DNA of 64,000 nt from Mannheimia indoligenes (GCF_036880405.1 NZ_JBAJJM010000005.1:124001-188000), one strand, 5' to 3'. Positions 43,669 to 53,339 are shown, counted from the stretch's first letter. The notes: generated by a model from the sequence alone, not told the origin. Program-made: numbers and translations.

Positions 43669-45258
43669 ATGGCGATTCAACAAGCGTTATTAAGTGTGTC
43701 TGATAAAAAAGGCATTGTCGAATTTGCACAAGGGCTTGCCGCTCGTGGTGTAAAATTACTTTCTACAGGTGGTACGGCAAAATTATTAGCAGAAGCCGGC
43801 TTAGCTGTAACGGAAGTATCTGACTACACAGGCTTCCCTGAAATGATGGACGGTCGTGTAAAAACCCTTCACCCGAAAGTACACGGTGGGATTTTAGGTC
43901 GCCGTGGTACTGATGATGAAATTATGAACCAACACGGCATTGAGCGTATTGATATGGTGGTGGTAAATCTGTATCCGTTTGCGGCAACGGTGGCAAAACC
44001 GAATTGTACTTTGGAAGATGCGGTGGAAAATATCGACATCGGCGGTCCAACAATGGTGCGTTCTGCGGCGAAAAACCATAAAGATGTGGCTATCGTGGTG
44101 AATAATAACGATTTTGATGCAATTCTTGCAGAAATGGATCAAAACCAAAACGGTTTAACCTTAGAAACCCGTTTCAACTTGGCAATCAAAGCCTTTGAGC
44201 ATACTGCACAATACGATTCAATGATCGCTAACTACTTCGGGCAAAAAGTACCTCCATATCAAGGGGCTGAGGAAGAAGATTTAACCCAAATTTGCGGTCA
44301 ATTCCCACGTACATTAAACTTGAATTTTGTGCGTAAACAAACTATGCGTTACGGTGAAAATGCTCACCAAAATGCGGCTTTCTACGTAGAAAATGAAGTG
44401 AAAGAAGCTTCAGTTTCTACCGCAAAACAGCTTCAAGGCAAAGCATTGTCTTACAACAATATTGCCGACACCGATGCTGCCCTTGAGTGCGTAAAAGAGT
44501 TCGCAGAGCCAGCTTGTGTGATTGTAAAACACGCTAACCCTTGTGGCGTGGCGTTAGGCAAAGATATTTTAGAAGCCTACAACCGTGCTTACCAAACCGA
44601 CCCAACCTCTGCTTTCGGCGGCATTATCGCCTTTAACCGTGAGCTAGACGGCGAAACGGCACAAACGATTGCAGACCGTCAATTTGTGGAAGTAATTATC
44701 GCTCCAACGATTTCTGAAGCGGCAAAAGAAGCATTGGCGAAAAAGAAAAATGTGCGTGTGTTAGAGTGCGGTGAATTCAGCCAAGCTGAAAAACGTTTGG
44801 ACTACAAACGTGTGAACGGCGGCTTATTGGTACAAGATGCGGATCAAGGTTCAGTTTCAATCGAAGATTTACAAGTGGTGTCTGAACGCAAACCAACAGA
44901 AGCGGAATTGAAAGATTTACTGTTCTGCTGGAAAGTGGCGAAATATGTGAAATCAAATGCGATTGTGTATGCGAAAGATGGTCAGACTATCGGCATTGGT
45001 GCAGGGCAAATGAGCCGTGTCTATTCGGCGAAAATTGCGGGCATTAAAGCAGAAGATGAAGGCTTACAAGTGGCTGGTTGCGTGATGGCATCTGATGCTT
45101 TCTTCCCATTCCGTGACGGTATTGATGCAGCAGCGAAAGTCGGTATTACTTGTGTTATCCACCCAGGCGGTTCAATGCGTGATCAAGAAGTAATTGATGC
45201 GGCAAACGAACACGGTATGGCGATGGTATTAACAGGAATGAGACATTTCCGTCATTAA
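43669..45258 (+). CDS. purH: Bifunctional AICAR transformylase / IMP cyclohydrolase PurH
   Basis: PurH carries out the last two steps of IMP synthesis. The N-terminal cyclohydrolase domain of MGS-like fold (about 1-190, STGGTAKLL, HPKVHGGILGRR) is followed by the transformylase domain with KHANPCGVALG. The ATG at 43669 gives 529 residues, the E. coli length, with AAGGAA upstream; an in-frame extension to 43567 would cover the promoter and PurR box and is rejected. Unlike in enterics, purD does not follow. Confidence 0.97.
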   Translation: MAIQQALLSVSDKKGIVEFAQGLAARGVKLLSTGGTAKLLAEAGLAVTEVSDYTGFPEMMDGRVKTLHPKVHGGILGRRGTDDEIMNQHGIERIDMVVVNLYPFAATVAKPNCTLEDAVENIDIGGPTMVRSAAKNHKDVAIVVNNNDFDAILAEMDQNQNGLTLETRFNLAIKAFEHTAQYDSMIANYFGQKVPPYQGAEEEDLTQICGQFPRTLNLNFVRKQTMRYGENAHQNAAFYVENEVKEASVSTAKQLQGKALSYNNIADTDAALECVKEFAEPACVIVKHANPCGVALGKDILEAYNRAYQTDPTSAFGGIIAFNRELDGETAQTIADRQFVEVIIAPTISEAAKEALAKKKNVRVLECGEFSQAEKRLDYKRVNGGLLVQDADQGSVSIEDLQVVSERKPTEAELKDLLFCWKVAKYVKSNAIVYAKDGQTIGIGAGQMSRVYSAKIAGIKAEDEGLQVAGCVMASDAFFPFRDGIDAAAKVGITCVIHPGGSMRDQEVIDAANEHGMAMVLTGMRHFRH

Positions 45259-45272
45259 TATTTAGTTAAACT

Positions 45273-45302
45273 AAAAGGCTATCTTGTTAAAAGATAGCCT
45301 TT
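45273..45302. terminator. bidirectional terminator between purH and sdaA
   Basis: AAAGGCTATCTT pairs with AAGATAGCCTTT around a short loop, between convergent genes, with T-rich flanks in both directions. Confidence 0.85.
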
Positions 45303-45308
45303 GCTTAT

Positions 45309-46685
45309 TTAATCACAGGGTAAGACTTTAATCGCTAGACCGCCTGTTGAAGTTTCACGGTATTTTGCGTTCATATCCCGACCTGTTTCATACATCGTTT
45401 CGATCACTTTATCTAAACTCACTTGTGGCGAAGAGGTACGGCGTAATGCCATTCGACTTGCATTAATCGCTTTGACCGAAGCTATCGCATTTCGCTCAAT
45501 ACAAGGTACTTGTACTTGTCCACCAACAGGATCACAAGTTAAACCGAGATTATGTTCCATCGCAATTTCTGCTGCCATACAAACTTGTTCTGCACTACCG
45601 CCCATAATTTCTGTTAAACCTGCTGCAGCCATTGAACAAGCGACACCTACCTCACCTTGACAACCTACTTCTGCCCCAGAAATCGAAGCATTCATTTTGT
45701 AAAGTGAACCTATCACACTGGTTGTGAGTAAATAACGCTCAATCGTTTCTTGGTTAAGTTGGGCGATAAATTTTTGGTAATAAGCTAACACCGCTGGCAC
45801 AATACCGCAAGCACCATTAGTTGGAGCTGTTACTACTCGTCCGCCTGCTGCATTTTCCTCATTAACGGCAAGGGCAAACATATTGACCCAGTCGATAATT
45901 TGCATAGGATCTGTATTAAACTTACTGTTAGCCTCTAACATCCTGCGTAATGAACAAGCTCGGCGAGCTACTTTAAGTGGACCGGGTAGCAATCCTTCTG
46001 TATGTACACCCCGTTCAATACAGGCTTCCATTGTCTGCCAAATCATTGCGAGATAATCAGAAATTTCTTCTTTTGAGCGTAATGCTAACTCATTTTTCCA
46101 CACAAGTGAGGAAATAGGTAATCCATTCTCTTTACAATGACGTAGCAAATCAGCCGCATTACGATAAGGAAAAGGCACAGAGACATCACTCTCCTTGACC
46201 TTTTCAAAATTTGCCTCATCAACAATAAATCCGCCACCAATTGAGTAATAGGTATTTTCAAATAAGATTTCTTCGCCACTTAAAGCCGTGAACTTCACGC
46301 CATTTTCGTGTAGCGGTAAGAAATCATTATGAAATGGCATATCCTCAAAAAAATCAAATCGAATCTGCTTAGGTTCATCACTGCTTTCTGCAACCACCAG
46401 TTGCTTATTTTGTTTTAAACTTTCAATGGTGTTATCAATACGCTCAATATCCACATTATGTGGCAAATAACCCATTAGCCCCATAATAATGGCGATATCG
46501 GTATTATGTCCACGCCCTGTTAAGGATAGCGAACCATAAACATCAACCTTCAAGCGGTCAATTTTTGCCAAAAATTTGCGACTTTGTAATTCATCAACAA
46601 ATTCTTTTGCCGCTTTCATTGGTCCAACAGTGTGGGAACTGGAAGGTCCAATTCCCACTTTAAACATATCAAATACGCTAATCAT
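45309..46685 (-). CDS. sdaA: L-serine ammonia-lyase, iron-sulfur type
   Basis: SdaA deaminates L-serine to pyruvate with a 4Fe-4S cluster. The 458-residue single-chain enzyme has the N-terminal beta domain (SVFDMFKVGIGPSSSHTVGP) and the C-terminal alpha domain with PTNGACGIVPAVL and GLTCDPVGGQVQVPC, which carry the cluster cysteines. It lies 43 bases downstream of the serine transporter gene sdaC, so transporter and enzyme form an operon for serine use. Confidence 0.95.
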   Translation of the reverse strand: MISVFDMFKVGIGPSSSHTVGPMKAAKEFVDELQSRKFLAKIDRLKVDVYGSLSLTGRGHNTDIAIIMGLMGYLPHNVDIERIDNTIESLKQNKQLVVAESSDEPKQIRFDFFEDMPFHNDFLPLHENGVKFTALSGEEILFENTYYSIGGGFIVDEANFEKVKESDVSVPFPYRNAADLLRHCKENGLPISSLVWKNELALRSKEEISDYLAMIWQTMEACIERGVHTEGLLPGPLKVARRACSLRRMLEANSKFNTDPMQIIDWVNMFALAVNEENAAGGRVVTAPTNGACGIVPAVLAYYQKFIAQLNQETIERYLLTTSVIGSLYKMNASISGAEVGCQGEVGVACSMAAAGLTEIMGGSAEQVCMAAEIAMEHNLGLTCDPVGGQVQVPCIERNAIASVKAINASRMALRRTSSPQVSLDKVIETMYETGRDMNAKYRETSTGGLAIKVLPCD

Positions 46686-46728
46686 AAATACGCATCCACA
46701 ATAAAATCAAAAGTGTATTTTACTCGGA

Positions 46729-47955
46729 TTAGAGTAATCCGTACACAATGGCTGAAATCGCAATACAGCCCATAACGAATACAAAAATCTGTCCAAATTC
46801 ATTTTTAAAGCGAGCAAGGGCTGGCACTTTGTAAACTGCATACACCGGCATAATGAATAAAATCATCGCAATAATTGGACCACCTAAGCTCTCAATAAAA
46901 CCTAAGATACTTGGGTTAATAGTTGCTACAATCCATAAAATGACTAAGAACGTAACAGCGGTAATTTTGCGGAATTTGTTCGGTTCAATCGGTTCTTCAC
47001 GCATTTGATTCACTAAACCTTCTAATCCCTCACGAGCTCCTAAATAATGCCCGAAGAATGAGCTACCAATCGCCAAAAACGCCACTAATGGTCCGAAATA
47101 GGAAATAATCGGATTATCGAATTTATTTGCTAAGTAAGACAAAATCGAGATGTTCTGCACTTTTGCTTCGGCTAATTCTGCTGGTGTTAGCGTAAGTACA
47201 CAGCTAAACACAAAAAACATTACAAATAATACTAAGATAAATGCTGTAGAGCGTAGCACTTTAGCTGCTTCAGTTTCTGTTTTATGCTCATCTTGGTAAT
47301 GTTTTTGTTGAGAGAGTGCAAATGAGGAAATCGCTGGTGAATGGTTGAAGGCAAACACTAAAACCGGAATGGTTAGCCAAAGTGTAGTTAAGAAATCGCT
47401 GGTGGTTGGCATTTGTTGTAACGCCGCAGTATTCCATTGTGGAATAAGATAAATAGATAAACCAAATAAAATTAGCACTAAAGGATATACTAACCAAGTT
47501 GTAATTTTTAGCATTACTTCTTCGTTAAGTAGCATAACCCCAATCATAGCAGCAATTAAAATAAAGGATAATACTGCTCTAGACGGTGGCATTATGTGGA
47601 GCTGATTTTCCATAAAAGAACTAACGGTATTTGTAATTCCAACACCATAAATCAGTAAAATTGGAAAAATAGCAAAAAAATAAAGCAGTGTAATCAATTT
47701 ACCTGCTTGTTCACCAAAATGCTCTCGCACAACGGCAGTAATATCACTTCCTTTATGTTTTGAAGAAAGCACAAAACGAGTTAAGCCACGATGAGCTAAA
47801 TAAGTCATAGGACCAACTAATAATGTCATTACAACTAATGGGTAAAACCCTCCCATACCTGCATTGATAGGCAAAAATAGAACACCTGCTCCCACCGCAG
47901 TACCAAATAAATTAAGTACCCAAGTGAGAGAAAAACGTTGAGATGGCGTAGCCAT
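46729..47955 (-). CDS. sdaC: Serine transporter SdaC (HAAAP family)
   Basis: This proton/serine symporter of the hydroxy and aromatic amino acid permease family has 408 residues and about eleven hydrophobic segments, starting RFSLTWVLNLFGTAVGAGVLFLPI, a family hallmark. It is directly upstream of sdaA, which supports serine rather than threonine as substrate. AGGAGAT lies upstream of the ATG. The following 265 bases hold an inverted repeat (48037-48056) and the dapA terminator but no further gene. Confidence 0.93.
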   Translation of the reverse strand: MATPSQRFSLTWVLNLFGTAVGAGVLFLPINAGMGGFYPLVVMTLLVGPMTYLAHRGLTRFVLSSKHKGSDITAVVREHFGEQAGKLITLLYFFAIFPILLIYGVGITNTVSSFMENQLHIMPPSRAVLSFILIAAMIGVMLLNEEVMLKITTWLVYPLVLILFGLSIYLIPQWNTAALQQMPTTSDFLTTLWLTIPVLVFAFNHSPAISSFALSQQKHYQDEHKTETEAAKVLRSTAFILVLFVMFFVFSCVLTLTPAELAEAKVQNISILSYLANKFDNPIISYFGPLVAFLAIGSSFFGHYLGAREGLEGLVNQMREEPIEPNKFRKITAVTFLVILWIVATINPSILGFIESLGGPIIAMILFIMPVYAVYKVPALARFKNEFGQIFVFVMGCIAISAIVYGLL

Positions 47956-48036
47956 AATATAATCTCCTTTTATAAAGTTAAAAAACAGGGCTATACTAGC
48001 TCTATAAATAGGGAAAACAATGGCTTTTTATTCATT

Positions 48037-48056
48037 TTTTGATATAACTATCAAAA
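48037..48056. promoter_or_regulatory. inverted repeat in the sdaC promoter region
   Basis: TTTTGATA and TATCAAAA flank TAAC, about 80-100 bases upstream of the sdaC start. The half-sites TTGAT/ATCAA are those of FNR but the spacing is 6 instead of 4 bases. A CRP/FNR-type regulator is possible; identity unknown. Confidence 0.4.
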
Positions 48057-48170
48057 GCAGAAAAAATAGTTTTTTATATGGAGAATAATTAAGCAAGCAG
48101 GATAAAAATTTATCTAAATCAAGGAAGTTGGTGTTTTTATATTTTAGAATATACTATTTATCAAAATAAA

Positions 48171-48199
48171 AAAACCAGTTAATCAAATTAACTGGTTTT
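48171..48199 (-). terminator. dapA terminator
   Basis: AAAACCAGTTAAT and ATTAACTGGTTTT form a 13-bp stem with loop CAA, downstream of dapA, followed by a run of T on the minus strand. Confidence 0.88.
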
Positions 48200-48219
48200 A
48201 ATATATTTGCAAAAAATAA

Positions 48220-49107
48220 TTAAATTAAGCCCGCTTGTTGTAACGCTTTTAATACTGTAGGTTGTGCTGATTCAGATAAGGTAGTTAATGGTAAGCGTAA
48301 GTTTGGCTCGCTAATTAAACCTAATTTATAAGTAGCCCATTTTACCGGAATCGGGTTAGATTCTACGAATAAATCACGGTGCAAAGCCATTAAGCGGTTA
48401 TTGATTTCTTCTGCTTCATCAAATTTACCTGCTAAGGCTAACTCACACATTTTCGCCATATCTGCCGCAGCAACATTATTTGTTACGGAAATCACACCTT
48501 GACCGCCTTGCTTCATTGATTCAAAGCCTGTTGCATCATCACCACTTAAGAAAATAAAATCATCGCCAGCTAATTGTTTGATTAACGGTAAACGACTTAA
48601 ATCTCCGGTGGCTTCTTTTACTGCTACGATGTTTTCAATTTTCGCTAAACGACCGATGGTTTCAGGTTTTAAATCACTCCCTGTGCGACCCGGCACATTG
48701 TAAAGGATTTGTGGAAGATCTGTACTCTCAGCAATCGCCTTATAGTGTAAATACATTCCTTCTTGGGTTGGCTTATTGTAATAAGGCACAACGCTCAAAC
48801 AACCGGCTACACCGCTGTTTGCCAATAGTTTGGTCATTGTAATTGCTTCACTGGTCGCATTTGAGCCTGTACCTGCAATAACAGGAATGCGACCATCTGC
48901 AAATTCAACGGTCTTTTGAATTACTTTGACATTTTCATCAATGCTTAAAGTTGTAGACTCACCTGTTGTGCCCACCGAAACAATACCGTGAGAGCCGGCT
49001 TGAATGTGATACTCCACTAATTTTTTTAAATCTTGGAAATCCACTTCACCGTGAGTCATTGGGGTTACTAAAGCAACAATGCTGCCGTGAAATAAAGGGG
49101 TTGCCAT
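48220..49107 (-). CDS. dapA: 4-Hydroxy-tetrahydrodipicolinate synthase DapA
   Basis: DapA condenses pyruvate with aspartate semialdehyde in lysine and diaminopimelate synthesis. The Schiff-base lysine is K164 (VAVKEATGDL), with Y136 (LYNVPGRTG) and the TTGEST site at 47-52. The ATG at 49107 has AGGAG upstream and gives 295 residues; the frame extends to 49122. The gene is monocistronic. I see no lysine riboswitch in the short leader. Confidence 0.96.
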   Translation of the reverse strand: MATPLFHGSIVALVTPMTHGEVDFQDLKKLVEYHIQAGSHGIVSVGTTGESTTLSIDENVKVIQKTVEFADGRIPVIAGTGSNATSEAITMTKLLANSGVAGCLSVVPYYNKPTQEGMYLHYKAIAESTDLPQILYNVPGRTGSDLKPETIGRLAKIENIVAVKEATGDLSRLPLIKQLAGDDFIFLSGDDATGFESMKQGGQGVISVTNNVAAADMAKMCELALAGKFDEAEEINNRLMALHRDLFVESNPIPVKWATYKLGLISEPNLRLPLTTLSESAQPTVLKALQQAGLI

Positions 49108-49202
49108 AATCATCTCCTGCATTTTTTATTATGATAAATATACTTCTGCTAGATTGCAAAATTCAGCTTAAATATGCAAGCACTTTTTTCAATTATTTAA
49201 AA

Positions 49203-50150
49203 TTAATCATAAAGGCTCTTATCATCTTCATTTGGTCGCGTTTTAAAACGGCGATGTAGCCACATATATTGAGTTGGTGCATTCATAATTTCACGCTCTA
49301 CCACTTTATTCATTAAGATGGCTGTATCCACTTCATTTTGACTCTGGCTGAAATCAACCGGAGGACTAATTTTAATTGTATAACCCGAATAATCTTCATT
49401 ACGCATTGGACTGAACGGAATGACCACCGCATTAGGTGCAGAACGAATCAGCATATAGCTGCCTGCCGTTGTACAAGTATCTTCTACTGCAAAAAAAGGC
49501 ACAAAAACACTATTTCTTCTACCATAATCGTGATCTGGTGCATACCAAATCATCTCGCCATTTTTCAATGCTCTAATCATCCCTCGAACATCTTTGCGAT
49601 CAAGCATTGCTTTATTAGAACGGATTCTACCTCGAAACTGTATCCAATCTAATAATGGATTATCATTTGGGCGATAAACACCAATACCTTGATGATGCAA
49701 GCCAATAATCCTTGCACCAAGTTCTAAGGTTAAGAAATGTACGCCAACTAACAATATACCTTGATTGTTACCGGCACGTTGCTTTAAATATTCCCCACCT
49801 TCCACTTTTGACCATTTCAGAATGCGAGCATCAGACCAGAACCACGCCATACCAGTTTCGATAATCGCCATTCCCACCGACTTCATATTTTCTTGCACTA
49901 ATTCTTCAACTTGCTCGGCAGAATAATGGGGGAAACAGAGTTCTAAATTACGGCGGGCAATTCTCATACGGCGTTTTCCAAAGCCTAACTTGGTAAATAA
50001 ATTCCCTAAACCTAAACCGATGTTAACTAAAATAGGATAAGGCAAGCAGAGGATTAATTTAAAAATACCTAATCCAAGCCATAATCCCCAATATTTTGGA
50101 TGTAAAAATTGTTTTTGAAACGGAGGTAGCTGTTTTTTCTCGCTCATCAT
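49203..50150 (-). CDS. lpxL: Lipid A lauroyl acyltransferase LpxL (HtrB)
   Basis: LpxL adds a secondary acyl chain to Kdo2-lipid IVA at the inner membrane. The N-terminal part has a membrane anchor (about 22-50), and the HX4E catalytic motif is HFLTLE near residue 138. MAIIETGMAWFWSDARI is diagnostic for the family, and the sequence is closer to LpxL/HtrB than to LpxM. Two adjacent ATG codons (50150 and 50147) are possible starts, and a TTG precedes them; the ribosome binding site is weak. No other lipid A gene is adjacent. Confidence 0.93.
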   Translation of the reverse strand: MMSEKKQLPPFQKQFLHPKYWGLWLGLGIFKLILCLPYPILVNIGLGLGNLFTKLGFGKRRMRIARRNLELCFPHYSAEQVEELVQENMKSVGMAIIETGMAWFWSDARILKWSKVEGGEYLKQRAGNNQGILLVGVHFLTLELGARIIGLHHQGIGVYRPNDNPLLDWIQFRGRIRSNKAMLDRKDVRGMIRALKNGEMIWYAPDHDYGRRNSVFVPFFAVEDTCTTAGSYMLIRSAPNAVVIPFSPMRNEDYSGYTIKISPPVDFSQSQNEVDTAILMNKVVEREIMNAPTQYMWLHRRFKTRPNEDDKSLYD

Positions 50151-50327
50151 CAAATCTCAGTTGTCTATTTATTAGAGATATTATAGCCAAAAATAGTTAA
50201 AAATGTTAAGTAGATCAAATTTTTAGAAATTTATTCCATTTTTCACTTGAATTTTTGGAGTGAACCGCATATTTTGATTACAAGATATCAACGGCAAAAA
50301 GCCTTAACTAAACAAGAGGAAAATGTT

Positions 50328-50612
50328 ATGTCACTAAATATTTCAAGCAAACAAATGGACATTACCCCTGCAATCCGTACTCATATTGAGGAGCGTTTAG
50401 CTAAGTTAGAAAAATATCATACCCAGCTGATAAATCCACATTTTATGTTGATCAAGCAGCCGAATACCTTCCAAGTAGAAGCTACAATCGGTACACCTTT
50501 AGGCGACTTGGTTGCAAAATCAGAACACGAAGATTTATATAATGCTATTTTCGATGTGAAGAAAAAATTAGAAGGGCAATTAATTAAACTGAAAGAAAAA
50601 CACGAACATTAA
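50328..50612 (+). CDS. hpf: Ribosome hibernation promoting factor (short HPF)
   Basis: The 94-residue protein binds the 30S subunit and inactivates ribosomes in stationary phase. MSLNISSKQMDITPAIRTHI and the later HEDLYNAIFDVKKKLEGQL are the S30AE family pattern. The length is that of short HPF rather than RaiA (YfiA), which has a longer tail. The ATG at 50328 follows AGAGGA; the frame is open to 50247 without support. Unlike in enterics, rpoN and the Ntr-PTS genes are not adjacent. Confidence 0.9.
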   Translation: MSLNISSKQMDITPAIRTHIEERLAKLEKYHTQLINPHFMLIKQPNTFQVEATIGTPLGDLVAKSEHEDLYNAIFDVKKKLEGQLIKLKEKHEH

Positions 50613-50629
50613 TTTTTCTTGATATTTTA

Positions 50630-50663
50630 AGGGCTAAATGAAAAATCATTTAGCCCTATTTTT
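50630..50663 (+). terminator. hpf terminator
   Basis: AGGGCTAAATGA (50630-50641) pairs exactly with TCATTTAGCCCT (50646-50657), with loop AAAA and a following ATTTTTT. Confidence 0.9.
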
Positions 50664-50672
50664 TACTTTTTA

Positions 50673-50728
50673 CAAGCGGTTCAATTTCTCTCATTTTTTG
50701 CAAAAAATCAGATAAATCTGACCGCTTA
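50673..50728. repeat. inverted uptake-signal pair downstream of thiI
   Basis: ACAAGCGGTT (50672-50681) and GACCGCTTA (near 50720) are inverted across about 35 bases. The arms are less well matched than in the other pairs, so a terminator role for thiI is only possible. Confidence 0.4.
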
Positions 50729-50730
50729 TG

Positions 50731-52182
50731 TTATTTCATACGAAAGACTTTAACGTTGTTATAGCCGTTTTCTTTTAAGTAAAGTGCTTGCAGTTTGCTC
50801 ATTACACCACGCTGGCAATAAAGTAGGTAATTTTTGCTTTGGTCGAGGCTCGCAAATTGGCTAGAGAGTTTGTAGAACGGGAGTTCTTTGACTTCCACCC
50901 CTTCTAGGCTAAACGGTTTTTCATCCACTTCTTCAGGGCTACGGATATCCAAAATCACATCATTTTCGCCTAATTCTGTGGTTGTTTCTACCGATACTAC
51001 TTCTTTCTCAGTTTGCTCGGCAATATCTCGGATATCTAAATAGCTCGCATTTTGCACCGCTTGCTCAAGGATCTCAAAGTTGAAGTTGCCTTCTTCCTCG
51101 ATGATTTTGCTTTCAATCGCTTTTACCGTTGGATTTTTAGAAATTACACCACAAAATTCCGGCATTGATTTAGCGATGTCGTCCGTGCCGATCGCTTTCG
51201 CCATTGCAATGATCTGTTCTTTGTCGTGTGTGATAAGCGGACGTAAAACTAAAGTATCAGACGCTTTATCAATCAAACGTAAATTCGTAAGAGTTTGGCT
51301 CGAAACCTGCCCTAACGCTTCACCGGTAACGATAGCTTGAATATCGAAACGCTCGGCAATTTTGCTTGCCGCTCGAACCATCATACGCTTTAACACCACG
51401 CCCATTTGACCGTTATCGATTTTTTCTAAAATCTCGCCAACCACATTTTCAAAGTTAATCGCCACAAAGCGAACTTTGTGAGAAGTGCTGTAACGACTCC
51501 AAATGTGGTAAGCCATCTGTTTTACACCGATTTCGTGTGCCGCACCGCCTAAATTGAAGAAACAGTAATGCACTCGAGAACCACGACGAATTAACATATA
51601 GCTCGATACGCCCGAATCAAAACCGCCAGAGATTAACGAAAGTACATCTTCTTGAGTGCCGATTGGATAGCCGCCCAAACCCTCGTGGCGAGCTTTAATC
51701 AACAACATTTTGTCGTATTCAATATCAATACGTACCGTTACGTCAGGATCTTTTAATTTCACTTTGGCACTTTCAATACGTTGATTTAAACCACCGCCAA
51801 CATAGCGTTCCACATCCAGCGAGCGGAAATCGTGCTTGCCTTTACGGCGAACACGCACGCTGAAGGTTTTGCCTTCTAACTCATCTTTTACTGCCGTATA
51901 AGTTTGCTCGAAAATATCGTGCATATCGGTAAAAGGGCTTTCTTCTACCTCTAAAATATGGTGAATACCGGGCGTGCGTTTTAATAAATCTAAGACGACA
52001 GGGGCTTCTTCCTCCACTTTGGCTCGTACTTCAATAAAATCCCAATTACGCACTACGGATACATTTTCCGTTTCCTTTAATAGCACATTGCGGATATTAG
52101 AAGTTAAAATTTTGATAAAGCGTTTACGCACCGAATCGCTTTTAATCATAATTTCAGGGAAAAGTTTGATAATAAATTTCAT
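50731..52182 (-). CDS. thiI: tRNA 4-thiouridine synthase / sulfurtransferase ThiI
   Basis: ThiI transfers sulfur to U8 of tRNA and to ThiS for the thiazole of thiamine. The 483-residue protein has an N-terminal ferredoxin-like and THUMP region (about 1-165), the PP-loop SGGFDSGVSSYM near 184-195, and a C-terminal rhodanese domain with the persulfide cysteine C456 (LLYCQRGVMS), the same position as in E. coli. The rhodanese domain is missing in some other bacteria but complete here. Confidence 0.96.
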   Translation of the reverse strand: MKFIIKLFPEIMIKSDSVRKRFIKILTSNIRNVLLKETENVSVVRNWDFIEVRAKVEEEAPVVLDLLKRTPGIHHILEVEESPFTDMHDIFEQTYTAVKDELEGKTFSVRVRRKGKHDFRSLDVERYVGGGLNQRIESAKVKLKDPDVTVRIDIEYDKMLLIKARHEGLGGYPIGTQEDVLSLISGGFDSGVSSYMLIRRGSRVHYCFFNLGGAAHEIGVKQMAYHIWSRYSTSHKVRFVAINFENVVGEILEKIDNGQMGVVLKRMMVRAASKIAERFDIQAIVTGEALGQVSSQTLTNLRLIDKASDTLVLRPLITHDKEQIIAMAKAIGTDDIAKSMPEFCGVISKNPTVKAIESKIIEEEGNFNFEILEQAVQNASYLDIRDIAEQTEKEVVSVETTTELGENDVILDIRSPEEVDEKPFSLEGVEVKELPFYKLSSQFASLDQSKNYLLYCQRGVMSKLQALYLKENGYNNVKVFRMK

Positions 52183-52309
52183 ATAAAAATCAGTCTGCTA
52201 TTCAAAAATGTGGGCTATTTTAGCCTTTTCTGGCTCAAAAGCCTAGAAATTCACAAAGAAAAATCCCCAATCCGAAAGAAGATTGAGGATTTGCAAAAAA
52301 TGTCGGTTT

Positions 52310-53170
52310 TTAGACCGCTTGTAAATGGTTTTCGTAAGCCTGTAGAGTATTTTGCATTAGCATCGCCACTGTCATTGGACCAACGCCGCCCGGTACTGGA
52401 GTAACAAAGCTCGCTTTTTGCGAGGCAATGCTATATTCCACATCACCTTTTAATTTGCCGTCTGCCACACGATTAATGCCCACATCAATCACAACCGCCC
52501 CTTCTTTAATCCAATCACCTGAAATAAATTCAGGCTTACCTACCGCAACAACGAGAATATCAGCTTGGCGAACGTGGCTTTCTAAATCTTTAGTAAAGCG
52601 ATGCGTAACTGTAACTGTACAACCGGCAAGCAACAATTCTAGTGCCATTGGCCGACCTACAATATTAGAAGCCCCAACAATCACAGCGTGCTGACCGTGT
52701 AAATCCACACCCGTAGTTTCAAGTAATTTCATCACGCCGTAAGGGGTGCAAGAACGTAAGGTCGGAATACGCTGAGCTAAACGCCCTACATTATAAGGGT
52801 GGAAACCGTCTACATCTTTATGCGGTGCGATTGCTTCAATGACTTTGGTTGAATCAATCTGCTTTGGCAAAGGTAATTGAACCAAAATACCGTCCACGCA
52901 CTCATCTTGATTAAGCTCTTCGATAAGTGAAAGTAATTCTGCTTCTGTTGTTTCTGCTGATAAATCGTAAGATTTCGATTCAATTCCAATTTCCCCACAA
53001 CTTTTACGCTTGCTCCCGACATAAACTTGCGAGGCAGGATCAGCTCCGACTAAAATGACTGCAAGCCCCGGTTTACGTTTACCTTGCTGAACATATTGAG
53101 CGATTTTTTCACTAATTCCTTTTTTAATTTTTGAGGCAATTTCACTCCCCGAAATAATCTGTGCAGTCAT
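52310..53170 (-). CDS. folD: Methylenetetrahydrofolate dehydrogenase/cyclohydrolase FolD
   Basis: FolD interconverts methylene-, methenyl- and 10-formyl-tetrahydrofolate and so feeds PurH with formyl groups. The 286-residue protein has the Y50-xxx-K54 catalytic pair in SQVYVGSKRKSC, the Rossmann segment around VIVGASNIVGRPMA, and the C-terminal TPVPGGVGPMTVAML. I chose the ATG at 53170 with GGGAG upstream. A PurR-like box 25 bases beyond the start suggests purine control. A shared uptake signal overlaps its C-terminal end. Confidence 0.96.
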   Translation of the reverse strand: MTAQIISGSEIASKIKKGISEKIAQYVQQGKRKPGLAVILVGADPASQVYVGSKRKSCGEIGIESKSYDLSAETTEAELLSLIEELNQDECVDGILVQLPLPKQIDSTKVIEAIAPHKDVDGFHPYNVGRLAQRIPTLRSCTPYGVMKLLETTGVDLHGQHAVIVGASNIVGRPMALELLLAGCTVTVTHRFTKDLESHVRQADILVVAVGKPEFISGDWIKEGAVVIDVGINRVADGKLKGDVEYSIASQKASFVTPVPGGVGPMTVAMLMQNTLQAYENHLQAV

Positions 53171-53194
53171 TTTTATCTCCCGAAACATTAATTG

Positions 53195-53210
53195 GCGAAA
53201 ACGTTTGCTA
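53195..53210. promoter_or_regulatory. PurR-like box upstream of folD
   Basis: GCGAAAACGTTTGCTA matches the PurR 16-mer ACGCAAACGTTTGCGT in its central part (AAACGTTTGC intact) with changes in the outer positions. It is 25 bases upstream of the folD ATG. Confidence 0.7.
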
Positions 53211-53296
53211 TTCTCTCAAAAAATTTACTTTTTGATAAGCTAATTTTAAATAGCGGATAAAGTTCAATCACTTAAACAAACTTTAACAAAAAAAGA

Positions 53297-53324
53297 TTGA
53301 CTGTTAAATAAAGAATCTTATAAT
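53297..53324 (+). promoter_or_regulatory. promoter of the tRNA-Pro/tRNA-Arg operon
   Basis: TTGACT (53297-53302) and TATAAT (53319-53324) are separated by 16 bases and placed just upstream of the tRNA-Pro gene. It is a near-consensus sigma-70 promoter, among the best in the window. Confidence 0.85.
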
Positions 53325-53339
53325 TATTCCATCATTTGT

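Noticed and set aside
48020..48088. Possible 22-codon peptide on the plus strand upstream of sdaC
   Set aside because: A GGGA lies upstream, but the frame is short, low in complexity, antisense to the sdaC promoter region, and has no partner gene downstream on that strand.
49338..49652. Plus-strand frame of 104 codons inside lpxL
   Set aside because: Antisense to a conserved acyltransferase and rich in unusual residues; treated as a shadow.
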